This document shows positions 47,601 through 59,600 of a DNA stretch of 64,000 bases, one piece after another (within the stretch, counting starts at the first letter, position 1; each line of letters opens with the position of its first letter). The notes beneath the pieces are model-generated. The model worked only from the letters and a program-made list of their open reading frames with translations, was not told the DNA's origin and searched no databases. Position numbers and translations under genes: made by a program. This DNA comes from Ceratotherium simum simum (taxonomy: Eukaryota; Chordata; Mammalia; Perissodactyla; Rhinocerotidae): contig NW_004454216.1 in the NCBI RefSeq assembly GCF_000283155.1, positions 7,137,493 through 7,201,492 on the forward strand, read 5' to 3'.

Positions 47601-50600
47601 ATATTAGGGACACAGGGAGCATCCATCGGGGAGGGCAGACCTGCCAAGAGTGATTCCTCCCCCTCCCCCATCTTTTGTTCCACACTTTATTTAGAGGTTT
47701 TTGACACCTTTATATCAGCTCCCTTTTAGGCTTGAGAATGACAAAACTTTGTCTTCAAATAAAACTTTCTTTGTTCCATCATCTTAGAATTAAATACATT
47801 TTCTTCTTTTCATTTCCAAGTTCAACTTTGCATTCTTGAACCAAAATCATAGATGTAGAAGGAACGATTTGTTTGTTTGGGGGGAGGGGAGCAGTTCATG
47901 TTCCTGTGTGTAATCACTTCTCTACCAGTGACTCTGTTACTCATTCAGGGTGAAAAATTGAGTGAAGGATATGTGAAAGCATTGTTATGTAGGAGGGAAT
48001 GGCGCCCTCTAGAGTTGTGCAGTCCTGTGACAGCATCAGGCCCTGGGGAGGATACATAGGAGCCTGATGCACGGTGCCTTGTCCTCACAGAACTCACAGC
48101 TTTGTGGGGAAAACAAGATCTAAAAACAGTACAGGTGTGAGTGGCATTATAAACTTCATAATGCATCCCCTTCTGCTGCTGAGAACTTAGCAGAAGGAAG
48201 CATCACTGTGACTGAGGAGGCTCCTACAGGGTGCCGGGAAAGGCTTTATCAAGAAGGGGCCGGCCTGGTGGTGTAGTGGTTAAATTTGCGTGCTCCACTT
48301 TGGCAGCCCAGGGTTTGTCGGTTCAGATCCTGGGTGCAGACCTACACACTGCTTATCAAGCCATGCTGTGGCAGGCATCCCAATTATAAAGTAGAGGAAG
48401 ATGGGCACGGATGTTAGCCCAGGACCAATCTTCCTCAGCAAAAAGAAGAGGATTAGCAACAGATGTTAGCTCAGGACTAATCTTCCTCCCCACAAAAAAA
48501 AAAAAAAAGAAGAGGATGGGTCTTGAGCTGGGCTCTGCACAACAAGTAGGATGTTCCTAGGTGGAGATGGAGAGACAGGTGATGGCATGAAGTGTAGCCA
48601 TCCAGATTGAGGATCATCAAGCACGTGGTTGTCAAGTTCATCCATTTGTGAAAGGCCTTGAATGCCAGGACAAGAAGGTTAGGTTTTCCTTGGTAAATAA
48701 AGGTAAATTCTTGAAGGTTTTTAAGTAGGAGGGTGACCGAGTCAATTTCCCTTTCCTACAGTGTGCTGGGGGAAATCTGCAGTGAAAAAAAACGTCCTCG
48801 TAAAAAACTCTTCCATAATTTGTTTTTAAATTCTCAAGACCTAGTGATTGGTCTCAGGAATTGGAATGATAGCTTACTGAAGAAAGAGTGGCTGGCAGGA
48901 TTCTTGGCTGAAGAAGGGAAGCTGGAGGTGTTGTCAAGGGGAAGCAACGCGAGTGAGGGTATGAAGGGAGTGGAAACCGAGATGCTCAAGTTAGAAGTGG
49001 CCCGTGAAATGTACATGCTGGAAGAAACTTGTCAAAGAAAAATCTGAAGAACTTGAGATTGCATTCCAATTAAACAGTTTAAATATAAAAGCACTAAATG
49101 GGGATTTCGTAATAGCATTATGTGCCAATTTTTTTAAAGATCTTCTCAGAACTTTATGTCTCGTGTCTGTGAATTATTTTCAGGTGCCTATTTTTAAATG
49201 TTCAGAATGGGTACTACATTTTTTTCAACTGCCAGAGTTAGAAAATATTTAACTTGTAATAATTTTTGTACTATAAAACTTTAAAGCAAAAAAAATCTGA
49301 GAGCAGGAAGGCACCTCAGGGATCATCTGATCCAATCTCTCATTTTACAGATAATAAAAGTAAGGCCCAGAAAGGGTAAACGACTCTCGCAAGGTCGTCA
49401 GGTTACGAGCAGCTAGTCCGGGACTACAGCCTGGTCTTTTTGCTTCTGAGTCAGATGCTTTTCCTATACCTCACTCCTTCTATGTTAAATAGCATCTGGG
49501 TGATGGTTCCCTAAGACAGCCATGTTTTCCAATTATATTGCAATTTACTTTAGATGCAGATGAAAAGAAGAGCAGTAATTAACAAGTGACAGGTCATGCT
49601 AGAAACATGAGAAGAAAGGAGCCATTAGACACAAACTGTCCATTGTGCAGCTTTCCTCCAAATCCCTGGCTCCTCTGCGTGTTGTTCTTTGTTCTAGAGA
49701 TTGGTTTAGGAAATTAAGTTGAGTGGTTTTGATCAAAGAAGGTTGGGATATTACAGGTGGAGAAGAAAGCTCAAAGGTAGCTACTGCAAGCAGAAACCAA
49801 GAAATGTCAGTGGGGTTGAGGGTGTCAGGAGGGCTGGGACCCTCTTACCATGCCCATCGGGGTGTCTCCTGGTACCTCAGTGGACGCCGAATACATATTT
49901 GTTGAATAAAAGTGAGTCAGTGGATGAATGAAGGGCTCAGTTGCTTCCTCTCTTGCAATTTAACTTGATAGCATTTTCAAGCATTTTTTTCTATAAATAG
50001 TGAGCCCAAGGGATAGAAAGCATTTATTATAGTGGGTCACTCCTTACAGAAACTAAACTCTTAGCAGGTTAACAAAACACAGATGCGTCTGTGGCCCATC
50101 CACCTGGATGTGGAAATCCTTTGCTGTGTCCATTTCTCTAATGTCGTCTGTGTCCTCATCCTCCAGCTCTTCCATCTACATTTGTTTGTGCCACCTGAGG
50201 TTTCCCCTCACTCACCTGTCCCCCAGGTGGGGCCCAGCCTTTCGGACTTCTTTCTTTTCCTTCTTTCATTTTTGTTCTTCCCACTTTCTCTCTGGAGCAA
50301 CAACAGATCCCTTTCTTCTTCTTCATGATTTAGCCACTGTCTTCTCTTACTGAGCCTGTGCTCAGAGTCTCCCCTCCACTCCAGGGGCTCATCCATGGGT
50401 GTCTTCTAAAGATGCACCTTGCTGTCCCTAATAGGAATTCTGGTCACTCTATTTTTGTTGATCTCTTTTCTTTGAAAAGTAGTTGTGGTAATGGTGTTAG
50501 AAAATTTCAATGCAATATTGTAATACAATTTCAACGTTAACAAATATTCCCAAATCCTAACTAAGAATTCCCTCACTTAGGTAATGCGACAAAATTGTGG

Positions 50601-53600
50601 TACACACATTCAGTTAGACCCTTTGACATGGTGGTATTAGAATTTGAACTGTTTTTAATTTCCTTAGCATATTCACTTTTTTGGCCCCAGATCTAACATT
50701 CCTTCCCTCTCCCTTCCTCCCTAAATTTGTGGCCAGCCCTAGACAAATTGGGAAGAAGCGGGGTTTGTTTTCAACATCCTCCACATGCCCTTCCTGGGCC
50801 CCACTGCCCTGATTTCTCAGTTCTTTCCTGGGAAGCTTCTCTGTCCTTCCCTTAATAACCTCCACATCACCTTAATCCTGCCTTTCTTGCACCAGGGCTC
50901 TGGGCCTTTCCTGGAACATGCTTTTGTCTCTTCCCTTTGTCCCTCAGGCCCCTCACGCTTTGTCACTGTAATCCTCAATTGACGTTATCCCTCCCAGGAA
51001 ACTTAGTCCACTTTAACAGGCGTTGTCCGGAAACAGAGCCCAAAATGTAAGTGATGGGGATCTGAGGGTACTGTGGTAGGCCAGCGGAAGAACTGGCCCT
51101 TTGACATCCCTCAGAGCATGGCATTCATTCATTCACTCATTCTTTATTCTGTTTGATAGCATGTATTCATTCAGTCAACCAGCTTTACTGACACTTGCCG
51201 TGTGCTAGACTCTCTCTTAAGTACCAGGGGGGACTAAAAATGTGTTACAAATTCTTGCCTTCTAGGAGTTTTCAATCCAAGTGGAGAAGTTAAAAATTAC
51301 TGTACCCAAATGCTAAAAATAACTGCAACAGAAGCCACCATAAGATAAATACTGAGGAGTGACATAGACTTGGCTATCATGCATTACAGTCCCTTGAGGA
51401 GCTTTTTAAAAATAGGAATTCTTGGGCCCCATCTTCTGAGAGAGACAGATGGTGGCTAAGTAGAAGAAGGTATTTTGTTAGTTTGGGGACAAACTTGTAC
51501 ACCAGCACATAGGTAGCTTATGTGGGAACCGGCTGGGTGAACCCGCCAGGCCAGCCTAGAAGTAGGGAGGCAGAATGGAAAATAGCCTGTCAGGTGTTCC
51601 CCAGTCCCAGTACTCCTGACTTCAGCATGCGTGAGGGCAGTCGTTTATGGAGCACCTCTGCTAATCATGTTCGATTGCCACTCCCTCCGTGCTCACCTGG
51701 GTATCCAGGGGAGAGACCAGACACCGCATGGCATCTGAAGCTGTGGAAGCTCCTGACAGGGCTGTCAGAGAGGCAGGAGGACCAGACCTGCATTGCCTGG
51801 CTCACTTTAAAACAGATTTGTGTTATCTTCCATTTTTTCCCTGGGGGCTACCTGGTGCATTATTGAGTGCATTAGCTTATTTATTCCTATTTCTGCTGAA
51901 CTTGCTCATCTGAAATGCAGCTGTGTGCATCATTGCTATTTTTATGTTCTGCATCAGATTTCGGCACTTCATCAGATCACTACTATGTGGTTATTTATTT
52001 ATCATTTCTCATTTCCTTTTAAAAAATTCAAGACAGTTTTTAGATATCTAGTAGTCTTGCCCTAAGATAGTGTTATTACCTTACATGTGAATTTATCTTA
52101 TAGTTTCAGGTTCTTTTTTTATTTAATTAGATCTTGAAACAAAATTCCTACAGGATAAGCAGTGTAGGGCTTTTTTTTTTTTTTTTGAGTGACACCATTT
52201 TTGAGGAGGAATCTGAGGCTTAGAAACTTCCAGTTGCTTGCCCAGTGTCCCGTGTCTAGTTAGTGTTCTTCTGACTTCTAGGCTCTAGAATATGCCCCAA
52301 TCACTAAACATCATTTGAGGTGTCAACTCTAAGCAGCATGGTTCATATTTAAATTCCTATTTAAACCTTTTATACTTTATATTCTTAGGTCTACAGAGAC
52401 AGCCTTTCTCTGCATGCAGTTATATAATTGTGATGATCAGTTTTTATACTCTTGCCAGAAATTCCCTGATTTCAGCTTGGAAGCATATTGGAACAGGATG
52501 TTTTCTATAAGGGAACTCTGTTCTTCATTTTATGATTATCTGGGAACTGTTTCTGAAACCAGTTCTTTAGGTTAGCATACCCAAGTAAATCACATCTGAT
52601 TGAGCTTTGGAGATATTTAAGTGATTTTTCACTTTCAGAAATATGTATGTTTTTAGTGTCATCTTTTTACAACTATGGAGATTGGCCAAACTGGAATATT
52701 GGCACTCTGCTGAAGTGCATTGCAAGGGAGCAGGAGTAGAGCCGGCCTTGTCTCTGGACCCCTAGCTTCTGCATTTCCACCCTTCCACCTCAACCCACAA
52801 ACAGATACTGTAAATACATTTTCAACTTCCCTGCAAAACCATTATAGAGAGGGCTCCAAGCACTAGAGTGAACATGCATTTTTTACTCATTTTCTTACTA
52901 TCTCGTCTTTTTCTTATATTTACAGAAATATTTTTCTCTTTGCCTTTTCATATTGTCCAAATAATCTCCTCCCTGACAGTCAAAACCCCAGTGCTGCTTT
53001 TGCCTGTTTATGCTGTAAACACATGAAATTAACACATCAGGTAAATTTCACACTCCCCCTTCCTGAGCAGATTGATGTAAATCGAATTTCACATTAAGCA
53101 GACAGAGCAGTGTACATCTTCTATCCTGTGGACATTTATGATTTTCACTTACTTGAGTAAATAATGGTTTTTGCTAAAAGCTTTTTTGTTTCACTATTTA
53201 TCCATTGATATTTTTGGAGCTTTGTTCTGGACCTGTGTTGCTACCTGATTTGTTATCATTATTTCTTCTAAAATTTTTCCTTCAAGGTTATTCAGTCTTG
53301 TATTAGATACTTAATTTATTTCCATCAAAGTAAAATACTATATATAAATGTTTACTACCACCTATATTGTACTTTTGTTACAAGCCATCAGTCAGTCAAT
53401 CACCAAGTATTTATTAACAATCATTAATGCATTAGAAGGAAGCAATTAAATATAATGAAATATGCTGTTGGCAGAGTTAGTGTTTATCCTGAAATTCACT
53501 ATTTCAGTCGACTCTGCTCTCACTAATTGGTTGTTTCGTCTCACTCCTCTGACATAGGTTAAATTATCTGACTCTAAAGTCGTCTTTTTCAATCTAAGGG

Positions 53601-56600
53601 TTTTAACCCATTAATGGGTCCTGAAATCAGACTCAAGATGAGCTGAATTTTTTAAGGAAATAATAGAGATTAGAAAAGAAATATCAGAGTGTATCTCTGG
53701 TAGTAAGGATAAATATTATTTGGTGAAACTTTTGTTTCAGTTATATATACTTTTGTTTTAGACACACATACACACGTAAACTTATATCTTGTGACTCAAG
53801 ATACTGTAGGTGCAGTCTTTCTACAGTTAAGAACTGTAGAAATGTTCTCCTGACTCATTGACTTCAGAACTTTTTGATTTTTTTGATATAACCCCAAAAA
53901 GTCCAGGGGGCACTGTTTTGTAAGCATTATGTATGCTTAACAGAAATGGATGTGCAAATAGTGTTATAGAGAACTTGTCACCTTTGTAAGATAAAATCAA
54001 GTAAGTGTCTAAACAATATTAGATTTAAATCTCAAAACTGATCCCTGGTGCAGCATATTAAGTTCCAAGCTCTACAGCTCGCTTCTTCAGGGACAATAAT
54101 CCGCTTATAGATAGATCTCAGAGACCTCTATGCTCTGAATTCTGACTTGGCTGCCACCGAAGTGTCTCCTAATGGAGATTCCCTTTGGGAAGGGAATGTA
54201 GCTGGCAGTTCCTAAGTCCACTCAGTCATGTCCCCTAATCTTCATGAAGTTTCCAGGAATCCAGAGGAGCTCTTCCTTAGGAAAAGAATGAACTGGACCC
54301 CCTGCGAGACTATGAATGAATTCCATGAGAGCAAGTTTCACACGTTTCTAGTGTTTAGCAAGTATCTTCACGAGGCAGTCCCTCATTCATTCAGTTTAAG
54401 GGTTTGGTAAATGAGTCCCTTTTTTAGAGATCCTTTCCCTGACCAAGGCCTTTTTTCACAAGATCCACCCTCGTGGTTTCCTGTTGACTTTTGTAAGTCT
54501 TATACTTAATTAATTATTGATAATTCACTTGTTAAGTTTTATTCCTTTCCCTTTCTCCCAAACCTCTGTCTTCTTTAGATTTCCAAGCATGGCTGAATAT
54601 CTTCCTCATGCATTCATATTTTTTAAAGTAGTTATTTATATACCTATTCTTTTTGCTCCTTCCCCTCCAAACCTCTCAGAAACTATTTTATGGTAATCAA
54701 AAAATGTAATATGTCTTTGTGACATGATAGAACAGAACAGTCACTCTTTCTTCTGAGGTGATGTCTTGAGGTGCCAGCACCTTCTATGAGCAGACCCTTT
54801 GCACCAGGGAATTTTATAAAGTGATTCCATTCAGCTTAAATAAAAGCATAAGATGGAGCATTTCTGGGACTCCTTTGGACTTGTGTTTCATTTATATTAT
54901 CAACTAACCAGCTGTAAATGGCTTCTTTTTTGTAATGAAAGTGCTTTGTTGCTTAGAAAACAACAACTGGCCACTGAGTATAACCAGAAACAAGTTCTCC
55001 GACACTGCTTTACGGAATGGCAGCATTGGCATCGTGCAGAGATCCTAAAGAGAGAGCTGGCTCTGACAAAGGAGGAAACTAGGAAGAAAATCAATGAGGT
55101 GCTGAATGCGGCATCGCTAGGGAAACTCAGTGCAAACAGGTCATCAGGCATCAGTCTACCTGAGGAGGCACCAGCCGTGGTGGATCCACCTGCAAAAAAT
55201 GGAGAGGTACATTGTTCTTCCTTTGCTTGGTCTTCCTGCATTTTAAACACTTGCATTTGAACTTTGCACTTGTATAGCCTGGGCTCTGTTCACCATTGTC
55301 AGATTGCCTTGCCTAGGCTGTGTAAAAGCTGAGAGCTGCTACAATGCACAAAGGTTACCTTTCAGTCAGCATTGATTTTCTTGAACTGAATCTTCTTTTT
55401 ATAATCACATATAAACTTGAGTATAGTTGCAACTTAGTAGGGACATAATATAGAGAGGAAATTGAAAACCGCTAAGTGCAAGACTCCTTCAGGAACAGAT
55501 ATCTGAAGCATTGTTTACAACTCTTGTTTGATCAATCAGACATTTCCTTTCTAAATACGCTTATGACTTAGGAGAATGTTTAAGTTTTTATTTGTCTAAT
55601 GAGAAAAGTCTTATATATTAATTGTAGCAATTTGGTAGGAGAAAATGACAGAGGAGAAAGAAAAATAGCCTACAGTTCCATCATCTGGAGATAACTGCCA
55701 GTAACTTTTTGAAGGATAGCCGTCTAGTCTTTATTCAGACATATGCAAATTTTTCTATTTAATATTTTATTTAGCTTTTAAATTTTCTTCAGTCAAGTCA
55801 TTGAGGATATCTAGTCTGACACTATAGGAAAAGGAAGGCCATTTTTTTTTTCTTCTTAATAATAATGTAATTATTCTGTTTTTCTAATTTTTTTTTTTTT
55901 GCATTTTCACAATTTAATATGAGAATTTTGTGTGTCACTAAATCTGCTTCTGCAACAGTAGTTTTCAAATGAGAGTAGAAAGCAGAATCAGACCTACCAA
56001 ATCAGTATTTATGGGCATAGGGCATCTGTATTTTTTTTAAAGTTCCACAGGCGAACCTGGTGCATACCCCTGGTTAAGGACTACCATCCTGTGCCATCAT
56101 TTGTAATGGCTTCGTGATATTCTATCCTTCTCTCATGCTGGACGTTTAAGTTGTGTCAAGTGTGCTGCTGTTGTAAACAGTGCCTCAGTGAACATCCTTG
56201 TAGTGAAATCTTTGTACACATCCACAGTGCTTTACTTAGGATAAATACCTAAAAATAGAATGCACATTTTTAAAGACTAGTACAAATTACCCTTCTAGAA
56301 AAGTTGTACCGAAGAAGTGCCTATTTTCCCATCTGATAACATTTTTTTCATTTTTGCCAAGTTGACAGGTAAAATATTTTCATCTTTTATTGCTTCAACA
56401 TTTGCATTTCTTTGATTACTAGTGAGGTTAAACATTTTTTATATTGACCAATTACATATATATGTATATGAAAGTGGATATAGAAAGAGATATATAGTGA
56501 CCTGTCTCTTCATACCCTTTGTCCATTTTTCTACTTGATTATATATCTTTTCCTTATTTATATCTTTAAGACTAATGATACTTTATTATTTTATATTTTG

Positions 56601-59600
56601 CAAATATTTTTTTCATTTTGTCGTTTATCTTTTTGGTTTATTTATGGCATTTGGTACTATACACAGGTAAGTTTTCATAAAGTCAATCCTATCAGTTTTT
56701 CATTCATAATTGTGCTTGTCATGTTTGAAAGCCTTTTGGAGAAGGTCCTCTCTCCCTTCACCTGCTCCCCAGACTCCTCCATGCCTCCACAGAATGCTGT
56801 TAAGTGCTTGACCCAGACCTGTGGAGTGAAATCAGGCACTGGAGGGTCCCCAGTCTTGCTTTTTACCCTGATCACTGCTAGCAGGTAGGCTGGTTTTAAT
56901 TTAAGGTTAATCTCTCAGCAACGGGGGATCAGGAGGATGCTTATCAGGACTTAGGTAACATTTTGGCCCCTTCCTCTAGGCAATTTATCTACCTTTATGT
57001 CACTTAGGTAATTTTGTTTTCCTTGAGACCCAAGAGAGTCTTCTATCTTGGGAAATGGCTGTGTGAGACCTTTTATCTTACAAAGTTCCACTGTTATTAT
57101 CTTTAAATGCAGAAAAAGTCAACAGAAAGTATTTTTTTACCTGCATAAAACATAAAAATTACTAAATATATATATATTTAGATTTAATTTAAAAAACCTC
57201 TAAATTTCTGAAATCAAGAACAAAAGATTTTATCAAGAAAGGAGAATATTGTAAAAAAATAGAGCAAATGAAAATAAAGGGTTATAATGACTCTGTAGAT
57301 TATTAGATAAACTTGAATCTTTTCCAGAGGGTAGAGTATAACATGAACAAATGAAAATATGAAATCTTTAGTTAGATGCTCATTAATTATACAATCATAG
57401 GAACTCATGTACCATGAATGCATATATTATACCTTGAAATTTTTCAAAATTATGTTAGCTAATAGGTGATTTTCTCTAGTTAAGCCAGACTGTTCAGTCC
57501 TGTTCTATTAAGTACAATCTGTACCATTGAGCTTTTCTTTCATTCTTTTATTTTCACCTTAAAAAGTTACCATGATCTAAAAGAAATCTTGCTGCTGTAC
57601 TCAAGGCTTTTCCAGTCCTGCTGGGTTAATAATGTATCATTACTACAAAGTTTAAAAGGGCCTAAAACGTATACCCTGCTTGATGCTAAGTTACTTAAGC
57701 AGGTGTTCTCATGAATAAATGTCCACCGACATTTCTGAAATAGAAAGTTATTTTTAAAAGTCTTTAACATGTCAGAGTTTCCATACATCACATCTTTCAC
57801 TTCAGCTGGGTCTATAGAAAATATTTCCATCATCATAAAAAATATTTCTGAGTACCTTAGTATGTCACCCTGTTAGAGCTAGAAGCTTCTAAGATATGAG
57901 ATAGTTCATAGTACTTTTCTCTTTGTATCACTACAGATGGCAGAATCAAAAACTGGTTAGACCCTCAACCATGGAATCTAACCATTCTAGAAGAGACATT
58001 TTAACTATGACATTATTTTGGCCAGGACAAGTTTTTCTGATTAAGAATTCTGTTTCCTTCCCCTCTGTATAGAACTTATAGTTGAGTATGATACCTCAGT
58101 CTGTTAAATGAGATTTGTATGATAAAGCTTTTAAAGCCATTAAGCTGTATGCTAATACAAAATGTTATTAGGTAACATTATTCTTATGTAATGTAGACAT
58201 TTGCCCAGTGATCCTGGGCTTGCATATACTTCCCACAAATAGTTTGGGAATAGCTGAAGACTGAGATTGTGAGTTTTAATCCAGACCTTGATCCTGAAGT
58301 AAATAAATGCCCTGTGATTAATTTACTAATGGCAAGAGAGAGGCATTGAAAGAACAGAGCTATTATTGATTTGTAAAGGTATTCTTTAGTTTTCAAATTT
58401 CTGCAAAATTCAGAGTCAATTCATGCAGGTTAACATTCCTGTAATATATGTCTGGAGTAATCTTGCCTAATTCACAAATGAACTATCTAAATTAGAAATT
58501 TATACGAGCACGTTTTTCTTATTGCAGATGTCCTGGCCCATGTCAGTGGTTTGTACAGCTGTGGCCACTCTCCCACCCAGTTTCCATGGTGAGCAGCAGT
58601 GCACGTTCTAAGAGTGGCTCGCAGAGCTACGGCTGGTGGCCTCCGAGACAGCCAGGCCAGGAGTACAGGACAGCTCTGGCTGGGGTGCAAGGCAGATGTG
58701 CCATTGAACAGAACAAGACTGATCTCATCAGCACAGTCCTTTAAACAGCTGAACTAAAACATGTTTCTTCTCTCCCAGGTGACTGCCGTGCCCGCTTTGT
58801 GGGAAAAGCTTCCCTCAGGCAGCAGTGGTTTTATGCCCAGCCCCCACCTAGGAAGACGAACAAAGAGCAACTTGCAGGTTCCCCTCCAGAATGTCCCTCT
58901 GAACACATCTGACAATAAGCAGCATAAAACCCTGAATGTGGAACCCTCCGAACAACCTGGCAGCAACAAGAAGCTCAGAACTACCAGCCGGAAAGCAGCA
59001 CCCATTTGCTTGGGTCATTTCCACACCCGCCATGTCTTCCAGCAACAGCTGATTGAAAGGCAAAAGAAGAAACTTCAGGAACAGCAGAAAACAATTCTGG
59101 AGCTAAAGAAAAACCAGCGGCTAGTGGAGGCTCGGTTGATAGCAGAACGTGCCGCAGCAGTCACGGATGCACAGAGCCGCCAGCTGTCAAACCCCAGAGA
59201 AGAAGAACCAAAAAGAACCTGCCAGGTGCTTCCAAAGTATGTCCATTGTGTCAGAACACTCTCTGGACTCATTATCTGGGCTTTTCACTCTGTGGTAGAA
59301 AAGCTCCTGAACTTCCTTGCCCAGCTTCTGGACTCCATATCTCTCCTTTTATTGTGCACTCTCAAAGCAAAGAAGCCCTGACCACTGTGATTGGTACATG
59401 ACAGGTACAGATAGGTACTGAGGGCAAGTGGCTGCCTATAAGGATATAGTTATACAGTTGGCATTTGTAGTGTGGCTGCCTTTGTCTGAAGAGCTCTGTT
59501 GCTATACCAGTACAAGAGAAGAAGGCTTACTTGCTCTAACTTGATTTCTGTGTTTCTGGTTATGTTTCGTGCTAAGAAGCCAGGTCAGACAATATCAGGA

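Larger units (their letters stand above)
47218..54956. other. CCDC191 intron 8 (7.7 kb)
   Basis: It contains an ERE of the GGTGG-head type (48257-48506), MIR-like pieces at about 49310-49440 and 52195-52265, L2-like text at about 51120-51310, and a CTCF-like sequence at about 48000. The stretch 52800-53550 has no named repeat and is rich in homeobox-type TAAT cores. No further CCDC191 exon was found. Confidence 0.6.

Noticed and set aside
56535..56888. 117-codon hydrophobic plus-strand frame in intron 9
   Set aside because: Aromatic-rich because it crosses T-rich antisense L1 text; not a membrane protein gene.
58754..59005. Minus-strand open frame with a hydrophobic N-terminus over CCDC191 exon 10
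   Set aside because: Antisense shadow of a well-supported exon; no independent evidence.
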